This document shows positions 1 through 9,181 of a DNA stretch of 64,000 nt, one piece after another. A program made the position numbers and the translations under genes. The stretch is from JANNVZ01 sp046155615. Its GTDB lineage: Bacteria > Bacteroidota > Bacteroidia > Flavobacteriales_D > Sanyastnellaceae. Each line of letters starts with the position of its first letter. Position 1 is the first letter of the stretch. The stretch spans positions 62,001-126,000 of the forward strand of contig JBJXFP010000175.1 of the NCBI GenBank assembly GCA_046155615.1, in the 5' to 3' direction. The notes under the pieces were generated by a model, which did no database searches, was not told the DNA's origin, and worked only from the letters and a program-made list of their open reading frames with translations.

Positions 1-981
1 GCAGTAGATGCATTCGCCAACATCATCACCAGCGATTCCTACAACATCAGTCGCTTCTTTAGCACTGACTACGACATCAAACTTACCAAACTTTTGCAAA
101 AGGAAGACTTCGACATCATACACCTCGAAAGTCTTTTCATGACACCATATCTGGGCACCATTCGCAGGCTTTCCAGCACACCCGTTGTGTTGCGTTCACA
201 CAATCTGGAATTTGTAATATGGGAAAAAATAGCGCGCGGCACACGCAATGTAGCGAAGCGTGCCTACCTGAGTTACCTCAGCAAGAAGTTGCGTGCTTAT
301 GAGCTGAGTATGCTCAATGAGGTGAGTGGAATTGCTGCCATCAGCGAAGAAGACAAAAAACGTTTCCTTGCATTGGGTGTGAAAAAAAGAATTCGCACCA
401 TTCCTTTCGGTTTCGAATTGCAAGACTATCCATACCACGAAAATCTTGAGCCTGAGTTAGCCTTGTTTCATCTTGGTGCCATGGACTGGGAGCCAAACCT
501 TGAAGGCATATTGTGGTTTCTGCAAGACATATGGCCTGCCATACTTCGCAAATACAACACAATGAAATTGTATATAGCCGGGCGTAACATGCCTGAGGAT
601 GTACAGCATGCCAACTATCCTGGTGTGGTGATGTGTGGTGAAGTAGAAAGCGCAGTGCAATTCATGGAAAGCAAAGCCATAATGATAGTGCCACTGCTGA
701 GTGCCGGTGGCATCAGGGTAAAAATTATAGAAGGCCTGGCCCTTGGTAAAGCAGTCATTTCCACCACCCTGGGTGCCGAAGGTTTAGACTGTACAGATGG
801 CACCAACATCATGCTGGCTGACAGAAAGGAAGACTGGCTTCATGCAGTGGATCAATTAATAGACAATGATGTGCGCAAAGCCATGGGTCGCGCAGGCCGC
901 GAACATGCTCTCGCACATTTCAACAATGATGCGGTCACACAAACCCTAATTTCATTTTACAAAGAACTTTGCAATCCATGA
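1..981 (+). CDS. Glycosyltransferase family 4 protein, 5' end outside window
   Basis: The frame is open from the first base, so the start lies upstream of the window; 326 codons are visible. The C-terminal half has the GT4 (GT-B fold) pattern: a strand reading LYIAGRNMP, then a GGIRVKIIEGLALGKAVIST segment, where the acidic and glycine residues bind the nucleotide sugar, and an AEGL loop. Such cytoplasmic enzymes build capsule, O-antigen or exopolysaccharide from UDP- or GDP-sugars; substrate cannot be read from sequence. The stop overlaps the next gene by 4 bp (ATGA), so the two are translationally coupled and probably belong to a polysaccharide cluster extending to the left. Confident on family, not on substrate. 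Confidence 0.9.
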   Translation, partial: AVDAFANIITSDSYNISRFFSTDYDIKLTKLLQKEDFDIIHLESLFMTPYLGTIRRLSSTPVVLRSHNLEFVIWEKIARGTRNVAKRAYLSYLSKKLRAYELSMLNEVSGIAAISEEDKKRFLALGVKKRIRTIPFGFELQDYPYHENLEPELALFHLGAMDWEPNLEGILWFLQDIWPAILRKYNTMKLYIAGRNMPEDVQHANYPGVVMCGEVESAVQFMESKAIMIVPLLSAGGIRVKIIEGLALGKAVISTTLGAEGLDCTDGTNIMLADRKEDWLHAVDQLIDNDVRKAMGRAGREHALAHFNNDAVTQTLISFYKELCNP

Positions 982-2141
982 GGATAGCTATGATGGTGAG
1001 CCGCATACCATGGCCGCTCGAGAAGGGCGACAAATTGCGCGCTTACCATCAGCTCCGCCACCTCAGCACACACCATGAGGTGCATCTCTTTTGCCTGAGC
1101 GATATACCGCCTGATACAGATGGTCTGGAACATCTGCGCACGATAACGCCACACATCTATGTATATAAACTGAGTAAACTGCGGATGGTCTTCCGGATGG
1201 TTTTCTCGCTCTTCAGCCGCATGCCTTGGCAAGTCCATTATTTTTTTCAGAAAAATATTTCGCACCAACTCAAAAAGGATTTGCTGGCCATTAACCCGGA
1301 CCACGTTTACTGTCAGCTACTGCGCACCAGTGAGTATGTAAAACATATACACCACATACCGAAGACACTCGACTATATGGATGCCCTGAGTGCAGGCTAT
1401 AAACGCAGATTGGCCGGTGCGCACTGGTGGCAGCGGCCATTGGTAGCTGAGGAGGCGCGGAGGCTTCAGATATATGAGAATCTCATCTTCGAATATTTCG
1501 AACACCACACCATCATAAGCGAGCAGGACAGAATGCTGATATTCCACCCAATGCGAGAAAGGATAGCTGTGGTGGCCAATGGTGTAGATACACAATATTT
1601 CATGCCACAGGCCATACATGCGCCTACTTATGAATTGCTCTTCACAGGCAACATGAGTTATCCGCCCAATGTGGAATGCGCCTGCCGATTGGCCCTCGAA
1701 GTGTTGCCGATTGTGCGCAAGCAATATCCTCACGCCAAACTTTTGCTTTGCGGCACCACACCTGCGCGTGAGGTGCGTGCATTAGCCAATGACGCTGTGC
1801 ATGTGAGCGGATGGGTGGCTGATATGAGGCACGCCTACCATAGTGCCCGCGTTTTTGCAGCACCGATGAGCAGCGGCAGCGGGCTACAAAACAAATTGCT
1901 GGAAGCCATGAGTAGTGGCATGCCATGCGTTACAACACCACTTGCTGCTTCCCCGGTAGGCGCAACCCACTGGAACAATATGTTGGTGGCAGAAAACAAC
2001 ACAGAGATAGCTAAACACATCATCAGCTTGCTTGACAACAAGCAACTTGCTGATGAAATGGGAAGGCAGGCACGCAATACAGTGATACAACATTTTAGCT
2101 GGCAACAAAGCATCGAAAAATTGGAGCAGGTGTGGGCCTGA
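978..2141 (+). CDS. Glycosyltransferase family 4, TIGR03087-like sugar transferase
   Basis: A 387-residue GT-B enzyme. The start is ATG at 978, which overlaps the previous stop. The N-terminus reads MRIAMMVSRIPWPLEKGDK followed by RAYHQL, the hallmark of the stp1/TIGR03087 group of exopolysaccharide sugar transferases. The C-terminal domain carries PMSSGSGLQNKLLEAMSSGM, the acidic-residue loop that binds nucleotide sugar, and a VGATHWNNMLVAEN segment. It acts at the cytoplasmic face on a lipid-linked glycan intermediate. It is the last gene of the cluster: a 185-bp gap follows, starting with a perfect palindrome. The TIGR03087 assignment is from recognition of the N-terminus, not a search. 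Confidence 0.88.
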   Translation: MRIAMMVSRIPWPLEKGDKLRAYHQLRHLSTHHEVHLFCLSDIPPDTDGLEHLRTITPHIYVYKLSKLRMVFRMVFSLFSRMPWQVHYFFQKNISHQLKKDLLAINPDHVYCQLLRTSEYVKHIHHIPKTLDYMDALSAGYKRRLAGAHWWQRPLVAEEARRLQIYENLIFEYFEHHTIISEQDRMLIFHPMRERIAVVANGVDTQYFMPQAIHAPTYELLFTGNMSYPPNVECACRLALEVLPIVRKQYPHAKLLLCGTTPAREVRALANDAVHVSGWVADMRHAYHSARVFAAPMSSGSGLQNKLLEAMSSGMPCVTTPLAASPVGATHWNNMLVAENNTEIAKHIISLLDNKQLADEMGRQARNTVIQHFSWQQSIEKLEQVWA

Positions 2142-2144
2142 ATA

Positions 2145-2160
2145 TTTCACGTACGTGAAA
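2145..2160. promoter_or_regulatory. Perfect 16-bp palindrome after the glycosyltransferase operon
   Basis: TTTCACGTACGTGAAA is perfectly self-complementary and begins 3 bp after the stop codon at 2141. A run of A, not T, follows on the + strand, and the hairpin would have only a GTAC loop, so it does not look like an intrinsic terminator. A dimeric regulator site for the gene at 2327 is possible but unsupported by other copies in the window. The rest of 2161-2326 shows nothing recognisable. Confidence 0.3.
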
Positions 2161-2326
2161 AAAAACATAGCCGATTCTGAAGAAAGTTGTGCTTCTAAAA
2201 AATAAAATTACGCAGTGCTGGTTATATCCTCGGCAAGGAACCATGAAGTGATGAGAAAATGAAGCCCGCTCGATATCATCTGCTTCGGTTAGTTGCCTTG
2301 CTGCCGAAACCAAACACCACACCGCT

Positions 2327-3778
2327 ATGAGAACTTACTTGATGATTGCCGCTGCATTCACCCTACTCAGTGCACGAGCATTTGGTCAGCCATCTACAAT
2401 GCCAATCACATTGGAACTTCCAGTGGAGATCAGGGAAGCATATAAAAGTGATCCTATTGGGAGCAATAAATACCGTCTTTCATTCCAATGGAACAGTGAC
2501 GAACTGCTGAATGAGGCCACATTGAGACAAGTGCGAAGAGAAGGAGTTTGCAGAATAGACATGGTATTTCCACGCTATTCAGGCACTGCTGACTCCAATA
2601 TGAAAGCATTGAACGAGCTCCGACTTCGGGCATTGGGCAGCCGAGCTGCATTCCTTTTTTACAACACAGCTATAGAATGGCGATTGATTGCTGTTCAAAT
2701 GAAAACGGCATATTTGGCTGATACCTCAGATGTTCAACCACCGCCATTCACTGGTTTTGTTATCTATACACGACCACACTACATATGGAAAGACCAGCAA
2801 TTTGTAATAAACGAAAAACCCGTGAGTGCTACCCAGGAAGCACTATACCTGTACAATGATTTGAAACAATACACCTGCTATCTGGAAGGTGCGAAGAAAA
2901 TGCGTCTTAAAAAAAAGAAGGAAGAAGCGGAAAACACAGGTTACTTCATACCAAAGGCTGACCATAAAGAAGCAAGAGGAATACTATACGAAACCCGCTC
3001 TGTATGGAACCGCGATGAAAAATGGAAACAGAATGAGTATGAAGATACTCTTTGGCGACATGCATTTGTGATGGACACCACCTGTGCATGTCTTGCTGAG
3101 AAAAATGTTGTACTCAAAAAAATTGCAATCACTGAGCGCGACAAAACCACCCGAACAGACACAACCGTAACCGCTGTGATGAACCGCAACCAGCAATGGA
3201 AGCAAGTGATGATGGTAACCGATGTAACGGCAGGCATGTCGCCTTATGTGCTGGATATGCTACAGTGGCGCAAGTTGATAGATCGTGGCAAGCGCGCGCG
3301 CCAATACGTTTATTTCAACGATGGTGATCACCTGCCTGACATAGCACCGGGCAATGCAGGAGGCACTTACTACGTGGAAGGCAGCGACAGCAGGCCCATC
3401 GAATTGGTCTGTTTTCAGGCCATGCAAAACGGCAGCGGTGGCGAGGCACCGGAAAACAATGTTGAGGCTTTGATTTTTGCACAAAAAAAGAATGAGGCAA
3501 AAGCAGAGGTGGTGATGGTGGCCGACAACTGGGCACCAGTGCGCGATTTGTCATTTGTAGGCAAACTGAAGAATCCGGTACACATTATAGTCTGTGGTGG
3601 AGATGGGGAAAGGATAAATGCAGACTATCTCTGGATAGCTTACAAGACAGGTGGCAGTGTGCACACACCAAAACATGATGTAACCGGACTCGGTGATTTA
3701 AGCGTAGGTAACACCATTGATGTAGGAAACATAACCTATCGTCTAAGCAACTTCGGTTTTCAGATAGTGAAGAAGTGA
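2327..3778 (+). CDS. Secreted protein with a divergent von Willebrand factor A-like domain
   Basis: 483 residues with an N-terminal signal peptide ending near AFGQ (residue ~21), so periplasmic or outer-membrane facing. Residues ~1-290 are unrecognised, with a basic patch RLKKKKEEAE near residue 195. From ~297 the pattern is VWA-like: a strand VMMVTDVTAGM in the place of the DxSxS metal site, a glycine-acidic segment (GSGGEAPENN) followed by a helix, a strand VVMVADN in the position of the ISDG strand, then VHIIVCGGDG and a closing helix-GGSVH motif. In VWA proteins these residues coordinate Mg2+ and bind a partner. Here the second motif residue is Thr and the third Gly, so metal binding may be altered. 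The partner is unknown. The next gene starts 19 bp downstream. Confidence 0.6.
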   Translation: MRTYLMIAAAFTLLSARAFGQPSTMPITLELPVEIREAYKSDPIGSNKYRLSFQWNSDELLNEATLRQVRREGVCRIDMVFPRYSGTADSNMKALNELRLRALGSRAAFLFYNTAIEWRLIAVQMKTAYLADTSDVQPPPFTGFVIYTRPHYIWKDQQFVINEKPVSATQEALYLYNDLKQYTCYLEGAKKMRLKKKKEEAENTGYFIPKADHKEARGILYETRSVWNRDEKWKQNEYEDTLWRHAFVMDTTCACLAEKNVVLKKIAITERDKTTRTDTTVTAVMNRNQQWKQVMMVTDVTAGMSPYVLDMLQWRKLIDRGKRARQYVYFNDGDHLPDIAPGNAGGTYYVEGSDSRPIELVCFQAMQNGSGGEAPENNVEALIFAQKKNEAKAEVVMVADNWAPVRDLSFVGKLKNPVHIIVCGGDGERINADYLWIAYKTGGSVHTPKHDVTGLGDLSVGNTIDVGNITYRLSNFGFQIVKK

Positions 3779-3797
3779 AAGGCTTTTATTTGCGCGC

Positions 3798-5000
3798 ATG
3801 AATGCATACATAGTAGAAGGCACACGCACTGCCATTGGCAGTTTTGGCGGAAGCCTCGCACATCTGCGCGCTGATGATCTTGCCGCATACACCATCGGAG
3901 CATTATTGAAAAAAAATCCCGGGCTGGATGCAGCGCAGATAGCCGATGTAGTGCTTGGCTGCGCTAACCAGGCTGGAGAAGACAACCGCAACGTAGCCCG
4001 AATGGCACTGCTGCTTGCGGGACTTCCGGTAAGCGTGCCAGGCGAAACAGTGAACCGTCTCTGCGCTTCGGGTATGGCAGCGGTGATGGGTGTGGCCCGC
4101 GCAGCACATGCTGGTGAGGGCAACTTATTCATAGCCGGTGGGGTAGAGCACATGACCCGAGGCCCCTGGGTAATTTCCAAAACCTCAGCAGCATTTGGCC
4201 GCGATGCACAAATGTTTGACAGCAGTTTCGGATGGCGATTTGTAAACCCCAAAATGAAAGAACAATATGGCACAGATGCCATGGGCGAAACCGCTGAGAA
4301 CCTTGCCGAACTTTTCAAAATAACCAGAGAAGATCAAGACCACTTCGCGCTGCAAAGTCAAATGAAGGCCGCAAAGGCTGAAGCTTCCGGTCGGTTTGCC
4401 CAAGAGATAACTTCACTTTCCATTTCACAGAAGAATGGCGATCCAATCATTTTCTCTAAAGATGAATTTGCGAGGCCTGATAGCACCGTGGAGGTTCTGG
4501 CCAAACTCAAACCCGCTTTCAGAAAAGAAGGTACTGTAACGGCAGGCAATGCATCTGGCCTCAACGATGGTGCCGCGGCATTGCTGATAGCATCAGAACA
4601 AGGACTGAAAGAAAACAAGCTCACACCAAGAGCAAGAATTGTTTCATCAGCCGTATTCGGGGTTGAGCCTCGCATCATGGGCATTGGGCCGGTGGGTGCA
4701 TCGCGGCTTGCCTTGCAGCGCGCAGGCCTCTCGCTTGATAGTGTGGACATCATAGAACTGAACGAGGCATTTGCTGCCCAAGTGCTGGCCTGCACACGCC
4801 AACTTGGATTGGCTGACGATGATTCGAGGTTGAATCCGAATGGGGGAGCTATAGCACTTGGCCATCCGCTGGGCATGAGTGGTGCGAGATTGCTCCACAC
4901 GGCAAGTGTAGAATTGCACAATCAAAACAAAAAATATGCGCTGTGCACCATGTGCATAGGAGTAGGGCAGGGCTATGCTGTGGTAATTGAGCGTGTGTAG
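3798..5000 (+). CDS. Acetyl-CoA C-acyltransferase (thiolase), 3-oxoadipyl-CoA-like
   Basis: 400 residues, the normal length for a degradative thiolase. The nucleophilic Cys89 lies in NRLCASGM, the catalytic His356 in GHPLGMSGAR and the second Cys386 in CTMCIGVGQG; all three are intact. The enzyme cleaves or condenses 3-oxoacyl-CoA and acetyl-CoA in the cytoplasm. The segments GEDNRNVARMA and MTRGPWVISK are typical of the PcaF/PaaJ subgroup (3-oxoadipyl-CoA thiolase), but no phenylacetate or catechol genes are near, so a general beta-oxidation role is equally possible. It converges with ctlX, with only 12 bp between the two stops. Confidence 0.92.
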   Translation: MNAYIVEGTRTAIGSFGGSLAHLRADDLAAYTIGALLKKNPGLDAAQIADVVLGCANQAGEDNRNVARMALLLAGLPVSVPGETVNRLCASGMAAVMGVARAAHAGEGNLFIAGGVEHMTRGPWVISKTSAAFGRDAQMFDSSFGWRFVNPKMKEQYGTDAMGETAENLAELFKITREDQDHFALQSQMKAAKAEASGRFAQEITSLSISQKNGDPIIFSKDEFARPDSTVEVLAKLKPAFRKEGTVTAGNASGLNDGAAALLIASEQGLKENKLTPRARIVSSAVFGVEPRIMGIGPVGASRLALQRAGLSLDSVDIIELNEAFAAQVLACTRQLGLADDDSRLNPNGGAIALGHPLGMSGARLLHTASVELHNQNKKYALCTMCIGVGQGYAVVIERV

Positions 5001-5012
5001 CACAGTTTGCAA

Positions 5013-5939
5013 TTACACGAACACTTCTGCTATCATGCAGCGGGCGCTACCTCCGCCATGCTCTTCTATGATGTGTAAATCAGCTGCTATCAGTTTACCA
5101 AAACTGCTCAATCGGTTTAGCTGATCAGCTGTGAGTATGTCATGCGCACTTTGCGACATCACTATCAATGTTTCACCATGGCTATTTTTCAACTCCAGCA
5201 TATTACCGGCAAAGCGGCCCATCTGCTCTTCGTTGATGTAGATGATGTGATGTCCTGTGTCCTCCAACTCATCCACTACTGAATGTCGCTCTGCCTCGTT
5301 GTCAATGCACATGGCACACAGCACCGCGAAGTGGCTGCCCACACACATCATCACATTGGTGTGGTAGATGGGTTGGCGCACGGACTGCACAGAGTGGAAT
5401 GACCGAAACATCATCGGCTTAAACCCCATCAGTTGGCACCAATGCAGCAGCGCCTCGCGGTGAGTGCGCCCACTGAGCGAGGCGTAGGCTATGCCATTGG
5501 CCCGATCCAGCACAAGGCTTCCTGTCCCCTCAAGGTAAATGTTTGCTTTTTCAAAAAATGCAAGTGAATGTTTTTCGCCCATAGCTACGCCCAAAGTCTG
5601 CAATACATCCGTAAGTGGCAGTTCGCGCTCTTGCCTGCGGTTAGGAGCATACATACTATAGGAGACCTGCGTACCACCCTTGTGGAAGCTCACATGGTTA
5701 TTAGGGAACAAGGCATCGGGCGTGTCATACCTGTCATTGTCCTGCACCACTCCAACTTGTACACCATGGCTCCGAAGCAATTGCACCAATGCATCAAACT
5801 CGCGCTGTGCCTCAGCGAGCAAATCAGTATTTGCATCAACTGCCTTCACTTGCTGGAAATAATTGTTCGCAGTAGTTTGTTCATTGCTGCGAAATGTGGC
5901 AGGGCGCACCATCAATATGCGGTCAGTACTTTGGCTCAT
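5013..5939 (-). CDS. ctlX: CtlX-like citrulline/arginine hydrolase (amidinotransferase superfamily)
   Basis: 308 residues of the pentein (guanidino-group-modifying) fold. Visible family motifs are ALFPNNHVSFH near the front, EGTGSLVLDR in the middle, PIYHTNVMMCVG with the catalytic His, and GGGSARCMIAEVF at the end, where Cys is the nucleophile. Members hydrolyse citrulline or arginine-type substrates in the cytoplasm, releasing ammonia. The ATG at 5939 is well placed at the conserved MSQSTDRILMVRPATF start. No arginine-catabolic genes adjoin it. The CtlX subgroup assignment rests on motif recall, and plain 'arginine deiminase-related' is the safe alternative. Confidence 0.82.
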   Translation of the reverse strand: MSQSTDRILMVRPATFRSNEQTTANNYFQQVKAVDANTDLLAEAQREFDALVQLLRSHGVQVGVVQDNDRYDTPDALFPNNHVSFHKGGTQVSYSMYAPNRRQERELPLTDVLQTLGVAMGEKHSLAFFEKANIYLEGTGSLVLDRANGIAYASLSGRTHREALLHWCQLMGFKPMMFRSFHSVQSVRQPIYHTNVMMCVGSHFAVLCAMCIDNEAERHSVVDELEDTGHHIIYINEEQMGRFAGNMLELKNSHGETLIVMSQSAHDILTADQLNRLSSFGKLIAADLHIIEEHGGGSARCMIAEVFV

Positions 5940-6074
5940 AGTGTTGACAAAAGTGCAGCATGGCGAAACTTTTTAATAGCATATGGTGTAGAAGGGAAGC
6001 CTTTTTCCATCCATTATTTTTTTCAAGCAAACCCTATAACCCCAGTGAAGTGCAAGAAACCCTGTAAGATTGTA

Positions 6075-6758
6075 ATGGCCCTTGTGGTCATTATAACTGC
6101 TGTTGTAGTTGTTCGATGCAGTGCTGGCAAGAGCACTGGTGCCGGTATGCAGGGCGTTATTGTTTACGATGTCACATTCCCCTTTGAGGCCAATTCAGTG
6201 ATGCTGGATCTCTACCCCAAGCAGATGACCATGCACTTCAAAGACCACATGATGCGTAGCAGCATCCACAGCAGCTACGACTTACTCACGACTGATTTTA
6301 TCATAGACAACAGCAAGCACAGTGTCGTGCAAATGCTCAAAAATATGGGCGACCGTGTGGTAATGGAATTGCAAGACGAGCAAGTGAACGATTGGATGAA
6401 GCAATATCCGCTGGTGCGCTTAGAACCAACCAACGAAACAGTAACTATAGCCGGGTATGTGTGCAACAAAACCATGGCTTACTTCCAACATGACTCGCTT
6501 CCACCTATAGAGTTATACCACACCAAAGGTCTGGGTATTGAGCCATCCAATTGGTGGAACCAATTCAATGGGGTGGATGGATTTCTGATGGGTTATGACA
6601 TACAGCAATACGGCAAACGAATGCGCCTGCGTGCCCGCGAAGTGCGGTTTGCAGAAGTCAGCAGTGATGAATTCGTATGCCCGGCCAACTTCAAACCCGT
6701 TGATCAGAATGAGATGAATCGCCAACTGGTAGCTGTGGTAGAAGAATTCATGCAATAG
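6075..6758 (+). CDS. Exported protein of unknown function, DUF4412-like
   Basis: About 227 residues from ATG 6075. The N-terminus is a long hydrophobic run (ALVVIITAVVVV) followed by RCSAGKS, which may be a poor lipobox. An in-frame GTG at 6045 would add KCKKPCKIV and give a better charged n-region, so the start is uncertain. The remainder has the look of Bacteroidota DUF4412/GLPGLI-type periplasmic proteins: a beta-rich VIVYDVTFPF opening, a central TVTIAGYVCNKTMAYF segment with one Cys, and a terminal extended region. That assignment is weak and no catalytic residues can be proposed. It is divergent from ctlX, separated by about 135 bp. Confidence 0.6.
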   Translation: MALVVIITAVVVVRCSAGKSTGAGMQGVIVYDVTFPFEANSVMLDLYPKQMTMHFKDHMMRSSIHSSYDLLTTDFIIDNSKHSVVQMLKNMGDRVVMELQDEQVNDWMKQYPLVRLEPTNETVTIAGYVCNKTMAYFQHDSLPPIELYHTKGLGIEPSNWWNQFNGVDGFLMGYDIQQYGKRMRLRAREVRFAEVSSDEFVCPANFKPVDQNEMNRQLVAVVEEFMQ

Positions 6759-6918
6759 AGGCGAAATATTCCTGGCCAGTACACAGCGTTCTTAAAATTT
6801 CGATGTCTAAGCAGTGTTGGCATAGTCGAAATAATTTCCAACCCTTCCATTTCCATTGCCGCATGGAATAATTTGTTCCATTCCGTAATTGAGAAATGTC
6901 CGCCCTAAACCATCAACA

Positions 6919-6966
6919 AAACACAAAAAAGAAACCCCCGCAAGTATGCAAGGGTTTCGAGTTTTT
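6919..6966 (-). terminator. Intrinsic terminator downstream of the DUF6089 gene
   Basis: Arms GAAACCC (6931-6937) and GGGTTTC (6952-6958) enclose a GC-containing loop. On the minus strand the hairpin is followed by TTCTTTTTTGTG, a good U-tract for the gene ending at 6983. A short T-run on the + side (GAGTTTTTA) means it may also serve the gene ending at 6758. Nothing else is apparent in 6759-6918. Confidence 0.7.
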
Positions 6967-6982
6967 ATGTGCAAGGCAAGCT

Positions 6983-7996
6983 TTAGAACTTAGCCCGTGA
7001 ACGTTTCACATTACGTGTTTTTACCCAACTGTATTTACTTCTGTAAAATTTGCTACGACCACGCACCACTTTACCTACGGTTATTTGCGAGGTAAGGTAG
7101 CTATCGTTATGGGTGTTATAGCCTCTGATGGAAGGATTGCTGACACCACCCTGGTAGCTATGGTCTTGCAGGCTCATAGGGCCTTGCCCATCAGGCAGGT
7201 CGCGGTTCAGTTCAGTTACCAACTCCTGGTATGACTGCGATTGCAGATCCATGGCGAGGTCAAAATTCTCCGGATCGGTAGGAGTAGGCAGTACATATGA
7301 ACTGGATACATCATCTAAATAATCACTGAATGTGGTGCGCCATGAGAATTCCCATCCTACACGCCACTCTTTGTTGAATGTGAAGTACATACCCAGACCA
7401 GCGGGAATAGCTACTCCAAAAGCGCTGTAGTTCAGACCTTCAGTTTGCAAGGGGCGCAGGTCGTACCAAGTGTTGTCCACATAATCGCCAGGCTCCAAAT
7501 CCGTATTTGGTGAATCACCACCGTTAGTGCCATCATACACCAATCTTGCTTCAGGATTCATGTAGTATGCAGCAGCCCCAACGAATCCATAAAGTTTATA
7601 ATCAGGATTGTAGAAACCGCGGTTACCTACGTCATTGTCATACCACAGTGTAACCTCAAGTCGGCCACCCACTTCGAACATGCGGTTGCGGAAGTTTAGG
7701 TTACGCGCTCTGCGTGGCACATAGGTGGTAAATTCATCAGCATCTTGAATCTGCATGTAGTCAAAATTCATGGCTACCGCAAGGCGCTTAGAGAATTTGT
7801 AGCGGCCATAGCTACCCACCGCCCAGCGGGTTTGACCGATGTGCATATCCCAAATAAAATCCTGACGTGGCAGATTTTTGCCACCGATGTCGCCAAGGTA
7901 GTTGGCTGCACCGAATTTCAATCCATAATCCCATTGGTATTGAGCCTCAGCACTAAAGCTCAGTGCAAGGGCCAAGATGAAAAGTATTTTTTTCAT
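6983..7996 (-). CDS. DUF6089 family outer-membrane beta-barrel protein
   Basis: 337 residues. The ATG at 7996 gives a clean signal peptide (MKKILFILALALSFSAEAQ, then YQWDYG). The start of the mature protein, LKFGAANYLGDIGG, and the strand-turn repeats rich in alternating aromatic residues (KFSKRLAVAMNFDYMQIQDA, FGVAIPAGLGMYF) are characteristic of the small Bacteroidota DUF6089 barrels. The C-terminal ~40 residues are strongly basic (KVVRGRSKFYRSK, RNVKRSRAKF), which is unusual for a barrel end and suggests a tail that may contact LPS or peptidoglycan. Function is unknown. A -7 box lies 45 bp upstream, and a terminator follows. Confidence 0.85.
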   Translation of the reverse strand: MKKILFILALALSFSAEAQYQWDYGLKFGAANYLGDIGGKNLPRQDFIWDMHIGQTRWAVGSYGRYKFSKRLAVAMNFDYMQIQDADEFTTYVPRRARNLNFRNRMFEVGGRLEVTLWYDNDVGNRGFYNPDYKLYGFVGAAAYYMNPEARLVYDGTNGGDSPNTDLEPGDYVDNTWYDLRPLQTEGLNYSAFGVAIPAGLGMYFTFNKEWRVGWEFSWRTTFSDYLDDVSSSYVLPTPTDPENFDLAMDLQSQSYQELVTELNRDLPDGQGPMSLQDHSYQGGVSNPSIRGYNTHNDSYLTSQITVGKVVRGRSKFYRSKYSWVKTRNVKRSRAKF

Positions 7997-8040
7997 GTGC
8001 GGAATTTTTTTGATAAGGTTTCTTTTTGGTGGAAACGCGG

Positions 8041-8048
8041 CTAATGTA
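8041..8048 (-). promoter_or_regulatory. Candidate -7 box for the DUF6089 gene
   Basis: The minus strand reads TACATTAG, matching the Bacteroidota -7 consensus TAnnTTTG at six of eight positions including the two free ones. A TTC lies 19 bp further upstream in place of the usual TTG. It would give a leader of roughly 38 bases. Confidence 0.35.
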
Positions 8049-8181
8049 GCAAGTTTGAATAGCCCCTGAATTGTTTTTTTCAATATGGATACGAACTGAG
8101 TTGCAAAGGGTTGTCAGCTTGTCGAAAAATAATTGTGCATACGCACAACCACTTGCATCAGCACACACACATTTGGCGCTG

Positions 8182-9126
8182 ATGCAAAACAGAATCACAC
8201 AACTTTTTGGAATAGAATACCCCATAGTGCAGGCGGGCATGATCTGGTGTAGCGGATGGGAACTGGCCAGTACGGTGAGTAATGCCGGAGGGCTTGGTAT
8301 CATAGGCTCGGGCAGCATGTATCCTGATGTGCTGAAGCAGCAAATAGAAAAGTGCAAAGCAGCCACCACCCATCCTTTTGGGGTAAATCTGCCCTTGCTT
8401 TATCCTCAGGTGGATGATCACATTCAGATTATCATAGATGCAGGGGTACCAGTGGTTATTACCTCGGCAGGCAATCCAGCTAAGTATGCTGCTACATTCA
8501 AGGCAGCAGGCATCAAAGTGGTGCATGTGGTGAGCAGTTCGAAGTTTGCCAAAAAAGCTGAGCAAGCGGGCTGCGATGCAGTGGTGGCCGAAGGCTTCGA
8601 GGCAGGCGGACACAATGGCCGCGAAGAGACAACCACAATGTGCTTAGTACCCGCAGTGGCCGATTCAGTGCAGATACCTGTGATAGCTGCTGGTGGCATT
8701 AGTGATGGACGCAGCATGCTTGCTGCCTTTGCACTTGGAGCAGAGGCAGTGCAGGTGGGTAGCAGGTTTGTAGCTTCCGTGGAAAGCAGTGCGCACGAAG
8801 CCTTTAAACAAAAAGTATTGACAGCGGAAGAGGGCAGCACACAGCTCACACTAAAAGAGCTGACTCCGGTGCGTATGTTGAAGAATGCATTTTTTGAGAA
8901 AGTACAGGAAGCTTATGCTCATTGTGCGAGTACGGATGAATTGACCGCGCTACTGGGCCGCGGCAGAGCCAAAAAAGGCATGTTCGAAGGAGATATTACT
9001 GAAGGCGAGCTGGAAATAGGCCAGGTAGCCGCAAACATTCGCAATCTGTTGCCTGCGGCAGACATTGTAAAGCAGATGATGGATGAATTCAATGCAGCCA
9101 AATCAAAACTGGCAATAAAAGACTAA
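8182..9126 (+). CDS. Nitronate monooxygenase (2-nitropropane dioxygenase family)
   Basis: 314 residues; FMN-dependent TIM barrel. ATG 8182 gives the family start MQNRITQLFGIEYPIVQAGM. FMN phosphate-binding motifs are present: SNAGGLGIIGSG near residue 40, DAVVAEGFEAGGHNG in the middle (with the conserved His), VIAAGGISDGRSM and LGAEAVQVGSRF. The enzyme oxidises alkyl nitronates; close relatives act as enoyl-ACP reductase FabK, and the two are hard to separate by eye, although the GFEAGGHNG/GGISDG pattern with no NADH-specific extension favours nitronate monooxygenase. It is divergent from the DUF6089 gene with a 185-bp gap. Confidence 0.88.
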   Translation: MQNRITQLFGIEYPIVQAGMIWCSGWELASTVSNAGGLGIIGSGSMYPDVLKQQIEKCKAATTHPFGVNLPLLYPQVDDHIQIIIDAGVPVVITSAGNPAKYAATFKAAGIKVVHVVSSSKFAKKAEQAGCDAVVAEGFEAGGHNGREETTTMCLVPAVADSVQIPVIAAGGISDGRSMLAAFALGAEAVQVGSRFVASVESSAHEAFKQKVLTAEEGSTQLTLKELTPVRMLKNAFFEKVQEAYAHCASTDELTALLGRGRAKKGMFEGDITEGELEIGQVAANIRNLLPAADIVKQMMDEFNAAKSKLAIKD

Positions 9127-9181
9127 GAAGAAAAAATTGTGAGGACAACACAACACTTTGCCATTCGTTTCAGTCTGTGTT

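Noticed and set aside
2145..2160. Intrinsic terminator of the glycosyltransferase genes
   Set aside because: Only a four-base GTAC loop and an A-run on the coding strand; no U-tract in the right direction.
5568..6074. Long 5' extension of the gene ending at 6758
   Set aside because: It would overlap ctlX on the other strand by more than 370 bp; the overlapping part has no protein-like composition, and a hydrophobic export signal begins near 6075.
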